Source: Candidatus Sabulitectum sp.
GTDB lineage: Bacteria > Fermentibacterota > Fermentibacteria > Fermentibacterales > JCC-6
Direction: 5' to 3'
Length of the DNA stretch: 64,000 bases
NCBI GenBank assembly: GCA_021107435.1
Contig: JAIOSV010000097.1
Span: 1-64,000 of the forward strand
Of this stretch, positions 1-9,167 are shown in pieces. The notes under the pieces were generated by a model. That model ran no database searches. It saw nothing but the letters and a program-made list of their open reading frames with translations, and had not been told where the DNA came from. Numbering within the stretch: position 1 is the first letter of the stretch; the number at the start of each line of letters is the position of its first letter. A program made the translations under genes and the position numbers.

Positions 1-993
1 AAGAACGGTATCGAAATGAGGACGCCAGGTGGTTGCGCCCCTGAGATATTCAGCAGTACTGACAAGAAGTTCATCCTCGGTCCAGACCAGTGCGCTGAAC
101 ATGGATGGAGCAGACAAATTATCATCGTCATAGCATTTCACTTCGGTTATCACTGAAAAACTGAGATTTTCAGAAGGCTCCAGATCGGTATAGTGCCATG
201 TGATTGTGCGACCGTCTATTGCTGGACCGCCTGTCCAGTCCCAGTAGACTGATACTGAATCGCTTAGTACCGGCATTGGAAGTTCACCCGGCACTTCAAG
301 TGTTATCACTGCATCGCCTATAGGTCCGCTCCAGGTGCTGCCGGATGTCAGAATGTAGTTCACTTTTAAGTCACTTCCCGAGCCTGTACCCAGATAGTCC
401 CATGAAGTGTTGTATGTGTTTTCCAGAATTACTGTTTCATATGGTTCGAACTTCATTTTCCACACGGCAACCACCGGGAGCCAGACTAGTTCTTCCTCAA
501 GGCATGACGCGCACCTGCGGTAATAAACAGGGATTTCGTCTCCGTTAATAAAGGTTCTGAAGTCGAGATCTTCGGGCAGATCCTCCAGGGCATCCGTTCC
601 GCAACTGGGATTCAAATCCTGCCAGGGCGGTCTATTCTCGTCCGGAGAGGCACTCGCCAGCATTTCAATGAGCATGCTGTCACCCATAACTGAATAGGAA
701 TCACCGTACTTGGCATCAAATGGAAAACCAACTGTAATGTACTGCTCTTCATCAGTATTGTTTACCAGTTCAAACACGCATCTGACTTCCATCAGGGGCA
801 GCCAGCCCCAGCCGCCATCGTCCCCCCCGAACATCCCGCCTGCGGGAACGATGGAAACACTCTCGGCTGCCATGGAAATGTCTCCGTTGGATGTCATGCC
901 AACAGTTCTGCCGTCGGGGAATTCAAACATCACAGCGGAATCGGCCAGACAGAATAGAGTCAGCATCAAAACAGGAATGCAAAATCTCATCAT
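1..993 (-). CDS. Secreted protein, DUF4424-like, C-terminus cut by window edge
   Basis: An open frame of 331 codons runs off the left end of the window, so the C-terminus is missing. It starts ATG ATG (993 or 990) behind GAGAGGA. The first ~19 residues (MMRFCIPVLMLTLFCLADS) look like a signal peptide. The mature part is rich in Gly, Trp and acidic residues and mainly beta-strand-like; it contains the stretch NNTDEEQYITVGFPFDA and a CASCLEEE segment that may bind metal or form a disulfide. The arrangement resembles the DUF4424 family of exported bacterial proteins of unknown role, but the match is by eye. It diverges from the prolyl oligopeptidase gene. Confidence 0.75.
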   Translation of the reverse strand, partial: MMRFCIPVLMLTLFCLADSAVMFEFPDGRTVGMTSNGDISMAAESVSIVPAGGMFGGDDGGWGWLPLMEVRCVFELVNNTDEEQYITVGFPFDAKYGDSYSVMGDSMLIEMLASASPDENRPPWQDLNPSCGTDALEDLPEDLDFRTFINGDEIPVYYRRCASCLEEELVWLPVVAVWKMKFEPYETVILENTYNTSWDYLGTGSGSDLKVNYILTSGSTWSGPIGDAVITLEVPGELPMPVLSDSVSVYWDWTGGPAIDGRTITWHYTDLEPSENLSFSVITEVKCYDDDNLSAPSMFSALVWTEDELLVSTAEYLRGATTWRPHFDTVL

Positions 994-1335
994 GGGAATC
1001 CTCTCTCTCCGTTAAGTATAATGCTGAATATACTTGACAGGAACAGATACTCGTTTCCCGGAATGATTAATGGATCGCCAGTCGAAGATTCCTCTGTATC
1101 AAATCCTTTTGCTCCGGTATGACTCCCGCTTCTTCCGCATAATCGCTCCAGCGGGAAACAACCTTTCGTCTCTATTGACGACTTATACCTTGATAGCAAG
1201 TGCATTTTGTTTCCGGAAGCACACACACCCTTGCGGAAGCGTGTTAGATATTACCAATAATCAGCGCTTCACCCACAGGACAGGAATTTTCAACTATACT
1301 TGACGATCAATTAACTACAGAAGGGACAGAACAAA
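994..1335. other. Divergent intergenic region with two TATACT boxes
   Basis: These 342 bases separate the two divergent secreted-protein genes. I see no credible coding frame. A TATACT hexamer followed by T(G/A)AC lies 22 bases upstream of the minus-strand start (1015-1020 on the minus strand) and another 36 bases upstream of the plus-strand start (1295-1300). Both could be -10 boxes, but neither has a convincing -35 element. Confidence 0.4.
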
Positions 1336-3468
1336 ATGAAACAGATCATTGCAAGTATGTTTTTCGCCGCCATTCTTCTTGCTTCACCGGAAGATGGGGA
1401 ACTGAATTATCCTCAGACTTCTGTCTCCGATCATGTGGACAGTCTCTTCGGTACACAGGTGGCTGATCCATATCGCTGGCTGGAAGAAATTGACGGGGAG
1501 GAAACCATCGAATGGATCGAAGCTCAGAGGGATTTCACTGAAGCATACCTTTCGGGGATCCCCAACCGTGAGCTGATCAGAGAACGACTTCGGGGAATCA
1601 CTGAGTACACCAGAAGATCAATGCCCACAGTCAAAGGAGAAAGGTACTTTTTCTCCCAGATCGAAGAGGATCAGGATTTCAGTGTTTACTATTACCATGA
1701 CGGTCTTGACCAGGAGCCAATTCCTTTTCTTGACTTCAATGAATTTCCAGAGGAAAGCAACCTGTCCCAGGGGGGAATCAGTTACAGCCGCGACGGAGAA
1801 CTTGCCGCGTGGGGCGCCCGTGAAAGTGGATCAGACTGGATAACACTCAGGATACGGGACGTATCTTCCGCGACCGATCTCGATGATATCATTCTGTGGA
1901 CAAAACACCCCATGGTAGCCTGGAACAGTGACAATACAGGCTTCTACTACATAAGATATCCTGCTCTGGAAGAGGGAGAAGAACACACAGCATTAAGCAC
2001 TGGAAATATGATCTGGTTCCATCGACTGGGAACACAGCAGTCTGAAGACTCGCTTGTTTATGAAAGGCCCGACAAGCCTGAGTGGTACCTAAGCTGCGGT
2101 ATGGCACACGATCAAAGATATCTGCTGATCTACGCGGGTGATGGTGCTTCTCTTCATAAAAATGGACTTTTCTATATTGACCTTCAGGATGAGAACGGAG
2201 AAGTTGTTGAGCTTCTGAACGATTTTGACGCATACTATTACCCCATAGAGAATATTGAAGAAGAGTTCTTCATCGAAACAAACCTCGATGCCCCGAATGG
2301 AAAAGTATTCTCAATCAACCTTTCAAACCCGGAGAGAGAAAACTGGCAGACTATCATTCCGGAAAGTGACTGCGTACTGCAAAGCGTCTCTTTAGTAAAC
2401 CAGAACACATTGGCTCTGGTATACAGCGAAGATGCAGTCAGCAGAGTCCAGTTGAATACGGTAACCGGAGAATTCATAAAGAACATTGAACTCCCCTGCC
2501 CCGGTTCAACCTCAGGGTTCAGGGGTGAGCTTGATTGTTCTCTTGCCTTCTACTCCTTCTCATCGTTCCTGCATCCCGGTGAGATATACATGTACAATTT
2601 CGACACCGGCGAAGCAGAGCTTTACTGGGAACCGGAAACAGGAATGGATCTGGATCAGTTCCAGTCAAAACAGGTATTCTATGAAAGCAATGATGGTACA
2701 CGGATTCCAATGTTCCTTGTGTACCCGCGCGACATTACCCTTGACGGCAGCAACCCCGTTCTTCTGTCCGGATACGGAGGATTCGGTGTTTCCATGACAC
2801 CCAGCTTCAATGCCGTAAATCTTGTATGGGCAGAAATGGGGGGGATCTTTGCTCTGCCGTGCTTAAGGGGCGGAGGCGAGTACGGAGAGGAATGGCATCT
2901 GGCGGGAATAAGAGAAAAACGCGACAATGTGTTCAATGATTTCATCTCTGCAGCGGAATACCTTATTCAGGAAGGCTACACTTCCTGTGAGAAGCTGGCT
3001 GTCATCGGGGGATCAAACGGCGGAACGCTGGTGGGAGCATGTCTTAACAGAAGACCCGATCTGTTCGGAGCAGCTCTCCCCGCAGTGGGCGTAATGGATT
3101 TGCTTCGTTTCCACCTGTCGACTGTGGCATGGTTGTGGATCCCGGAGTATGGCGATCCTGAATCGGAAAAGGACTTCGAGTTCCTTTACAGGTTCTCCCC
3201 CTATCACAACATTGAAGACGGAACAGAGTATCCTGCAGTCATGGTAACGACAGCAGACCATGACGACAGAGTCGTTCCCTGGCATTCGTTCAAATACGGC
3301 GCGAGGCTGCAGGCTGCTCAGGCCGGCTCAGCTCCTGTTCTTATTAACATTCTTGAAAGTGCCGGGCATGGCGGAGGTGCGGGCTTATCCCGGTATTTAT
3401 CCAGAAGAGCGGATGAGTATGCGTTTCTGGGCAGAGCTCTGGGAATGAAAGAGTTCGGCACGGAATAG
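1336..3468 (+). CDS. Prolyl oligopeptidase, secreted S9A serine peptidase
   Basis: This 710-residue protein is a prolyl oligopeptidase that cuts short peptides after proline. Residues 1-18 look like a signal peptide, so it should act outside the cytoplasm. A family-typical N-terminus (YPQTSVSDHVDSLFG, then DPYRWLEE) leads into a propeller domain, followed by the alpha/beta hydrolase domain. The nucleophile is S560 in GGSNGG, the acid lies in DHDDRVVP (641-648) and the histidine is H678 in AGHGGG, so the triad is complete. Length is normal for the family. It would release amino acids from scavenged peptides, which suits the amino-acid-degrading genes elsewhere in the window. Confidence 0.95.
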   Translation: MKQIIASMFFAAILLASPEDGELNYPQTSVSDHVDSLFGTQVADPYRWLEEIDGEETIEWIEAQRDFTEAYLSGIPNRELIRERLRGITEYTRRSMPTVKGERYFFSQIEEDQDFSVYYYHDGLDQEPIPFLDFNEFPEESNLSQGGISYSRDGELAAWGARESGSDWITLRIRDVSSATDLDDIILWTKHPMVAWNSDNTGFYYIRYPALEEGEEHTALSTGNMIWFHRLGTQQSEDSLVYERPDKPEWYLSCGMAHDQRYLLIYAGDGASLHKNGLFYIDLQDENGEVVELLNDFDAYYYPIENIEEEFFIETNLDAPNGKVFSINLSNPERENWQTIIPESDCVLQSVSLVNQNTLALVYSEDAVSRVQLNTVTGEFIKNIELPCPGSTSGFRGELDCSLAFYSFSSFLHPGEIYMYNFDTGEAELYWEPETGMDLDQFQSKQVFYESNDGTRIPMFLVYPRDITLDGSNPVLLSGYGGFGVSMTPSFNAVNLVWAEMGGIFALPCLRGGGEYGEEWHLAGIREKRDNVFNDFISAAEYLIQEGYTSCEKLAVIGGSNGGTLVGACLNRRPDLFGAALPAVGVMDLLRFHLSTVAWLWIPEYGDPESEKDFEFLYRFSPYHNIEDGTEYPAVMVTTADHDDRVVPWHSFKYGARLQAAQAGSAPVLINILESAGHGGGAGLSRYLSRRADEYAFLGRALGMKEFGTE

Positions 3469-3573
3469 CGGTGCATTATACCAACACTTTAGGCTGTACA
3501 GAGCACTAGTCTGGAAAATTCTCTGGAGAAGGAAACACGACTGAAATAGCATAACATGAATGGAGGTACTGTT

Positions 3574-4674
3574 ATGAGACTCATTGAAGCTGTAGTTCTG
3601 CTACTGGCTGTTGTGACAATAGCAGATTCAACCCAGTCAGAGCTATACCTTGAAGAGGCAATCAATCTGATTCAGTGCGATTGTCCGGAGGCTGCAATGG
3701 AAAAACTTGATCTGGCCATTGAGCTTGATCCTGAATTCTCTGATGTCTTCGCGTACAGGGGATCTCTATTTGCGAAAATGGGTGAGATGGAAATGGCATT
3801 CAGTGACTTTAACCATGCACTGGAACTCAGCCCATCTGACCCGGACATTCTTTATCTCAGAGCATTGGTGTATGCGTCAACTGGCAGATATTCAGATGCT
3901 GTGACTGAACTGACAACAGTAATTCAATTGGCTCCCAATTCTTCATCAGCATTCAGTGCCAGAGGATCAGCAAATGAGTATCTGGGAAATCATGAAGAAG
4001 CCATTTCGGATCTGACCAGAGCGATATCCTTGAATCCTGAGGTTGCTAAATACTATCATAACCTGGGAATGGCATATTTTGAGATCAATCTTGCTGACTG
4101 CATAATAAATTTCACACTGGCAATAGAACGGGACCCGGAGTACTTCGAATCTTATTACAACCGCGGAGTGGCTCGATTTAAAATGCAGGACTACTTGCAT
4201 GCAATTGAAGACTTCAACATTGCCGTCAGCCTTAGAGCTGAGATGGCAAACACCTACTATTACCGGGGCATGGCTTACGGATTTCTTAATGACTTCAACA
4301 CAGCTTTAGAAGATATATCCACTGCAATTGAACTAGATCCGGATGAACACTCATACTACTTCGACAGAGGTTATGCGTACGAATTGACGCATCAGATCGA
4401 GCTTGCACTGAATGACTATGATACAGCCATTTCACTGAACCCGGAGTTTGCCCCGGCATATTTCTACAAGGGTATGGTCCACAGAGATATGGAACACTGG
4501 GAAATGGCCGCAACTGCTTTCAGAAAAGCTGCTGAAGCAGCCCCTGAGGATGCAAGGTATCACTATGTTTGCGGAGAAGCAGAAAGTGAACTGGGTAATC
4601 TGCAACAGGCTGAAATTGATTTTCAGAGGGCATATGAGCTCAGGCCCGACTTTCGCCCTTCCACTTCCAGGTAA
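3574..4674 (+). CDS. Secreted TPR-repeat protein
   Basis: The protein has 366 residues from the ATG at 3574, which has GGAGG seven bases upstream; an in-frame ATG at 3556 lies before that site and is rejected. A signal peptide (MRLIEAVVLLLAVVTIADS) is followed by about ten consecutive TPR units, with repeated A-x-Y-x-G and A-I-x-L-x-P patterns, covering nearly the whole mature protein. It is therefore a periplasmic or surface protein-interaction scaffold with no catalytic domain. The partner is unknown. It follows the peptidase gene after ~100 bases and is convergent with a small secreted-protein gene. Confidence 0.9.
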   Translation: MRLIEAVVLLLAVVTIADSTQSELYLEEAINLIQCDCPEAAMEKLDLAIELDPEFSDVFAYRGSLFAKMGEMEMAFSDFNHALELSPSDPDILYLRALVYASTGRYSDAVTELTTVIQLAPNSSSAFSARGSANEYLGNHEEAISDLTRAISLNPEVAKYYHNLGMAYFEINLADCIINFTLAIERDPEYFESYYNRGVARFKMQDYLHAIEDFNIAVSLRAEMANTYYYRGMAYGFLNDFNTALEDISTAIELDPDEHSYYFDRGYAYELTHQIELALNDYDTAISLNPEFAPAYFYKGMVHRDMEHWEMAATAFRKAAEAAPEDARYHYVCGEAESELGNLQQAEIDFQRAYELRPDFRPSTSR

Positions 4675-4676
4675 TT

Positions 4677-4946
4677 TCAGTGAAGAAGAGCAAATGATTG
4701 AGTAAGATTCTCTGCCTTCTGAAGTACCTCATCAGCCAGTGTAATCTGATCAGATGTCGGCTCATCTGTTAAAGAGAACTGGTATTGAAGGACAAGAGAA
4801 ACGGCTGTTCTTTCTCCATCATAATGACATCCATTCGGGCCAGTCTCAGACGGAGAATAATCGCTGAATGATGATTGACCCAGAAAAAATAACCTATCCG
4901 CCATGGAAAAAGAAAAACAGATCATAAGGACCAGAAGATACTTCAT
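4677..4946 (-). CDS. Small secreted protein, unknown function
   Basis: This 89-residue protein has a clear signal peptide (MKYLLVLMICFSFSMA) and a short acidic mature part with no motif I recognise. The start has GGAAGAGG about nine bases upstream. It ends two bases from the convergent TPR gene. The signal peptide and ribosome-binding site support a real gene; no function can be assigned. Confidence 0.6.
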   Translation of the reverse strand: MKYLLVLMICFSFSMADRLFFLGQSSFSDYSPSETGPNGCHYDGERTAVSLVLQYQFSLTDEPTSDQITLADEVLQKAENLTQSFALLH

Positions 4947-5039
4947 AGAGTAATAACCTCTTCCTTCGCAGAGTTACTGACACTCTGATTCCTGTTTCAA
5001 TTCTCAGGTTCCGTCTGCCATTATACAGGTTAAACAGGG

Positions 5040-6629
5040 CTAATCGCTCACCTTTGGTTCCCAGTAAAGATAATAACAGGAAGCGGAGAAAGGTCCACCG
5101 GTAAACTCCTGTGCGAATTCAAGTCTGTAATCATCACTCAACTGCTCTGTGAAATTCCTTAGAATCGCTTCACCGTCATCTCCCCAGGGCAGGACAGGCG
5201 GTACTACAATGGTATAATTCTGTTCTTCGAGAAAATGCAAGCAATCCTGTACGGTTATCACGGTAAGACTCGAGTCGGTGTAGCCGAGTTCAGGAGAACT
5301 GAAGTGATTAACCACCAGTCCCAGCGCTATAACAGGCAGATTCTGTTCCTCTGCCCAGGTTCCCGCATTACGCATGGCTTGAAGGGGCAGATAGTATCCG
5401 ACAAGAGTTGTATCGCTGTAAAATGCCTCATTCCTTACGGTCAAGTTGGTGAGAGCGGAAGCTGTTACAAACACCGCGGCAATCGTAACCGGTATGCATT
5501 TTTTCTTACAACTGAAGAGTGCCCACATCACTCCGGTAATCAGAGCAGGGAATGCCGCAGCCATATAGCGGAAAAACATGAACTGAAACTGTGAAGTTGT
5601 TATGAAAAGGATCAGAAGAAGAAACATCACCAGCATTGCCGGAAACAGACCCAGAACAAGAGCAGTTCTGCTAACTGATGACCTTCTGAAACACGCAGGA
5701 TACAGAAGCAGCGGCAACATGACTGCGATGAAGTAGTTGGCCGATATGCCTGATGCCCCGAGAGCGCACAGAAGAAGCCCCACGCCTGCTCCTGTTCTTT
5801 TATTTACCAATCTGCTGTATAGCAATCCCATACCCGCTGCCACAGGCAGCCATCTGAAGCAGTCCGTAAGATAAAACCCGCCAAAATGCCTGACCCCGTA
5901 GAGGAGCAGACTAATGCTGAAGGGTTCTTTTAATGAAAGCGCGCTGTAAAAATGGAAATTCACGCGGTTCACAAAGAAAGACAGCGTACCGTGAATTGCC
6001 AGTATTAGAAATGGTATGGCAAACAGAAGAATTCTGCGCCAGCTTAGTTGCCGGAAAAGAAACAGCTCGGCAGTGATGTAAGTTACTGCCAGCATCAGCG
6101 CCTGTTCCCTCATCATAACGGCAAAAGCACAAAGCAGGGTAGCTGTCAGGTACTTTTCCCTCCTGTAGAAAAAGAGTGACCAGATGGATGCAGCCATCAC
6201 TGCTGCAATTGGAAGAGGACGGAAAGCCTGGGCGAGAAACAGGGGACTGACAAGAAGAGCAATACCCGCAAAGACCCCCATGGTTTTCCCGCCGATATCC
6301 CGGCTGAGCCGGTAGGTCCCCGCAACCGCAAGGAAAGAGAAAACAGCAGGGAGCAGATGTGCAACTCTGACAGAGTCTCCGGCGACCCGCATAAGAACTG
6401 CCCACAACCAGAAGTAGACCGTAAAATGACCACATGCAGTATTACCCTTGCCTGTGCCGGTGGGAACAAATGGAAGCCCGTTTTCAGCGATCCAGTTGGC
6501 AGAGCTGTATCCATAACCCCATGCGTCACCGTAAATTGGTATTTCAGCGTAGAAAAGCAGATACATTAAAGAAACAACCAGTAGAACCAAACCATAAAAC
6601 AAGAGGTCGGTTCTGTCTCCAATTCTCAT
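5040..6629 (-). CDS. Membrane glycosyltransferase, GT-C/PMT (ArnT-like) family
   Basis: The 529-residue protein is polytopic, with about 11-12 hydrophobic segments. The first periplasmic loop carries an acidic motif (IPIYGDAWGYGYSSANW), as in GT-C enzymes that use lipid-phosphate sugar donors (PMT, ArnT). The following layout, GHFTVYFWLWAVLMRVAGDS and then TYRLSRDIGG, also fits that superfamily. It probably moves a sugar from a polyprenyl-phosphate carrier onto a protein or lipid on the outer face of the inner membrane; the acceptor cannot be told. Its ATG overlaps the selD stop by four bases (ATGA), so the two are translationally coupled. Confidence 0.8.
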   Translation of the reverse strand: MRIGDRTDLLFYGLVLLVVSLMYLLFYAEIPIYGDAWGYGYSSANWIAENGLPFVPTGTGKGNTACGHFTVYFWLWAVLMRVAGDSVRVAHLLPAVFSFLAVAGTYRLSRDIGGKTMGVFAGIALLVSPLFLAQAFRPLPIAAVMAASIWSLFFYRREKYLTATLLCAFAVMMREQALMLAVTYITAELFLFRQLSWRRILLFAIPFLILAIHGTLSFFVNRVNFHFYSALSLKEPFSISLLLYGVRHFGGFYLTDCFRWLPVAAGMGLLYSRLVNKRTGAGVGLLLCALGASGISANYFIAVMLPLLLYPACFRRSSVSRTALVLGLFPAMLVMFLLLILFITTSQFQFMFFRYMAAAFPALITGVMWALFSCKKKCIPVTIAAVFVTASALTNLTVRNEAFYSDTTLVGYYLPLQAMRNAGTWAEEQNLPVIALGLVVNHFSSPELGYTDSSLTVITVQDCLHFLEEQNYTIVVPPVLPWGDDGEAILRNFTEQLSDDYRLEFAQEFTGGPFSASCYYLYWEPKVSD

Positions 6630-7852
6630 CTGCCGGAGACCTTAAGGTACTCGCCTTCGCTCTTCATCTCCTTTACCAAACCTACAATCGCAGCCTGTTC
6701 ATCCCCATTGTCATGGAGCATTTTCAGAGCTTCCTCTGCGTCGTCGGGGTGTATGAAAGCCAGCAGTCCCCCGGAGGTTTCCGATTCGGTGAAGAGTTTC
6801 AGCTTATCAGGTGATACGCCATTCTCCACTGTGAGATAGGGTTCCACATACTCGCTTACCTTGCAGACCCCCAGAGTAGAAAATCTCTTCAGGAGTTCAA
6901 AAATGTGTGACAGGAGAGGTACCGAGTTCTGATCTATCTGCACTGTGAGATTACTGCTTCTCGCAATGGGAAGCGCGTGGCCAAGAAGTCCAAAACCTGT
7001 AACATCAGTCATGGCACTAACCCTGAATCTATTTAAAACGTCTGCCGCATACATGTTCAGTCGGCTCATCGAAGCTGTTACTTCCCCGTACTGGGCATCA
7101 GTTATTCCGTCCTTCATCATTCCGTTGGCGTATACACCGGTACCCAACTGTTTTGTCAGGATAATAACATCATCAGGATTCGCATTCGTGTTGGTCTTTA
7201 TTCTGTCAGGATGAACGGTGCCGGTAATGCTCATACCGTATAGAAGATCCTCCTGCTCCATGGTATGACCACCTACAAGAGCAACCCCCGCCTCCACCAG
7301 TTTCTCGCTTCCACCGGCCAGCATCTCTCCAATTGCTTCAGCGTTTATCAAACCCGGAGGGTAAGCGAGAATGTTCATGGCCGTGTGTGCCTTTGCTCCC
7401 ATTGCCCACACATCAGAAAGGGAATTAGCCGCAGCAATCATTCCGTTCATCCTGGGGTCATTCACCACAGGGAAGAAAAAATCTACAGTCTGCACCAGGG
7501 CAATGTCTTCTGTAATACGATAAACCCCTGCATCGTCCATGTTCTCCATTCCAACCAGAAGATTTGGAGAGTTATACATGGGGAGCTGCTTTAATATGCC
7601 CGCCAGCCTGGCAGGCTTAAGTTTGCCTGCTCAACCGGCACACGGCGCGTAATCGAGTAGTCTGATTCCCTTGCCTGTGGGTATTGCCCGCTCAGGCTGA
7701 TCTGGTGTGTCATCCAGCTTTCCGGCGAGGTGTTCACAATATGTAATGTCACCTCTGTCGTGATGAAAAGCAATGCATTGCTTACATTTACCGTGACGAA
7801 TACAGTCTGCCGGGCATGGACAGTTTTTCCCGTCGTAAAGTTTTATAGCCAT
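6626..7852 (-). CDS. selD: Selenophosphate synthase containing selenocysteine, with N-terminal Cys-rich domain
   Basis: SelD makes selenophosphate, the selenium donor for selenocysteine and selenouridine, from selenide and ATP. The recognisable body (LVGMENMDDAGVY, DFFFPVVNDPRMNG, DVTGFGLLGHA) continues upstream in frame through PARLAGILKQLP to a TGA codon at 7631-7633. Read as Sec, it gives CAG-U-AGKL, the catalytic loop of the family, so the product is 408 residues with Sec at position 74. No ATG, GTG or TTG lies between the TGA and the ATG at 7852. The frame therefore includes an N-terminal ~45-residue Cys/His-rich domain (C-P-C-x3-C-x4-G-x-C-x2-C-x3-HH-x-RG), resembling DUF6485-type proteins. 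The gene lies 16 bases downstream of a lipoprotein gene. Confidence 0.88.
7598..7633 (-). promoter_or_regulatory. Sec UGA codon and candidate bacterial SECIS hairpin in selD
   Basis: The recoded TGA is at 7633-7631 on the minus strand. Fourteen bases after it, GCCTGCC (7616-7610) can pair with GGCGGGC (7604-7598) to form a seven-pair stem including one G-U, with the loop AGGCT. The stem-loop spacing and a G among the first two loop bases fit the usual bacterial SECIS pattern recognised by SelB. A competing hairpin, GCAGGC/GCCTGC, starts directly after the TGA. The recoding is strongly supported by the protein motif; the exact SECIS fold is an inference. Confidence 0.6.
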
Positions 7853-7868
7853 TTTCCAGTGCCGCTCA

Positions 7869-8966
7869 TCACTCTCCCATTATGTAAAGTTTGTGAAAGT
7901 CCTCCGTCATCATATTAAAGGCAAGTATGCCGTGAGGGCTCACATCCATATCAATGTAATATGCGGAATCAGGAAGAGCCGCAACCACTTCTCTGAGGTT
8001 CTCACCTTCCGGGGAAACAACATCCCAGCGATCTCCAGGCAATCCCCCTCTGCGACACCAGATGTTCCCGTCCCCGTCAACTCCCAGAGCGCTGATGAAG
8101 GGATGGTACTCCGGCATATTCACGAATGCTCGTTCAGTACTGCTCTCGCCATCAGAAAAGGAATACATAACGCTCATAACCCCTGGAACCATTGCTGTAT
8201 CAGGTACTGCAATTCTCTCTGCGCTTGAAAACAGGTTGATTGTTCCCAACGGTTCGGGGTTTTCTCCATATACCTCCACCATCCAGCTATCTGACTGGAT
8301 TCGGCTGAGATACATCTTTCCGTGACCATCAGATGCAGTAATCAGGTAAGCCGGAGTAAAGTCAGTTGACGGATGTGGATTTCCGGACCAGTTGAAATAC
8401 TCGGTAACAACATCACCGGTAATGGCATCATACCTGTTCAGGGAGTAGTCTATACCAAATCCCTCATCGCCCATCTTCATGGTAAAGTAATAGCAGACGA
8501 ATGTTGAGTCATCAAAAGGTATGATGCTCAGAGGGAGTCCACCCATACCCTCTATAGACCAGCTGCTCAAATACTCTCCCTCAGAGTTGAAGATGGTCAC
8601 TTTCCCCATAAGCTCTGGAATAATTACAATACCCGATGAAAGTCTGGTAAGAGCAAATGGATGCTGGAATTCTCCGGGCCCCTCGCCAAACCCGCCGAAA
8701 CTGTTTACAAATGTCCCCGCACTGTCGAAAACAGAAACTGTACCCTTTACCCTGTCGAGAATAGCCGGCTGAGATCCCGGGAACATGGTGTAATCCTGGA
8801 TTGCTCCCAGGGTGTAGCAGCTGTCTCCCATGAGTATTCCAATGGAGTCCACCGGGATCAAGGTGTCAATTGGGATTGCTTCTTCCTGATACAACTCATT
8901 CACTGAGGAAGCTTCCCCGCAACCCATAATTATTACTGCAAGCAGTACTGGATACAGAAATTTCAT
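7869..8966 (-). CDS. Lipoprotein with six-bladed beta-propeller/NHL-like repeats
   Basis: The start is taken at the ATG at 8966, with AGAGAGG seven bases upstream; an upstream in-frame extension lacks signal-peptide character. The 365-residue product begins with a lipoprotein signal ending in IIMGC. It contains the NHL-type signature FGGFGEGPGEFQHPFAL and repeats that read as propeller blades, like the six-bladed beta-propeller lipoproteins common in the FCB group. It should be an envelope-anchored binding or scaffold protein; the ligand is unknown. It is the first gene of the unit with selD and the glycosyltransferase. Confidence 0.82.
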   Translation of the reverse strand: MKFLYPVLLAVIIMGCGEASSVNELYQEEAIPIDTLIPVDSIGILMGDSCYTLGAIQDYTMFPGSQPAILDRVKGTVSVFDSAGTFVNSFGGFGEGPGEFQHPFALTRLSSGIVIIPELMGKVTIFNSEGEYLSSWSIEGMGGLPLSIIPFDDSTFVCYYFTMKMGDEGFGIDYSLNRYDAITGDVVTEYFNWSGNPHPSTDFTPAYLITASDGHGKMYLSRIQSDSWMVEVYGENPEPLGTINLFSSAERIAVPDTAMVPGVMSVMYSFSDGESSTERAFVNMPEYHPFISALGVDGDGNIWCRRGGLPGDRWDVVSPEGENLREVVAALPDSAYYIDMDVSPHGILAFNMMTEDFHKLYIMGE

Positions 8967-9167
8967 GGAGTAACCTCTCTTGATTTTCAACATATTTTTA
9001 TTGCAAGCCCTCTGTTTAGTTTCTTCCTGCAAGGCTGTTCCAGAGGAAAGTCCCTGCGCTATACTGTATGCTGAATGCCGAGTTGCCGCGTATTTGGTAT
9101 CCGGGCTGATTTGCATATTTCTGCTGACGATTTCTTTGATGCTCCTTCGTGTTTCCCGTTGGAGTAA

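Noticed and set aside
590-640. tRNA T-arm-like string (GATTTGAATCCC on the minus strand)
   Set aside because: It lies inside the coding frame of the secreted protein at 1-993 and no acceptor or anticodon arm can be built around it.
3494-3510. GCTGTACAGAGCACTAGT near 3494 resembles GCTGTACAGAGTACTATT near 28896
   Set aside because: Two copies of a ~15-base match in unrelated contexts are too weak to call a repeat family or a promoter.
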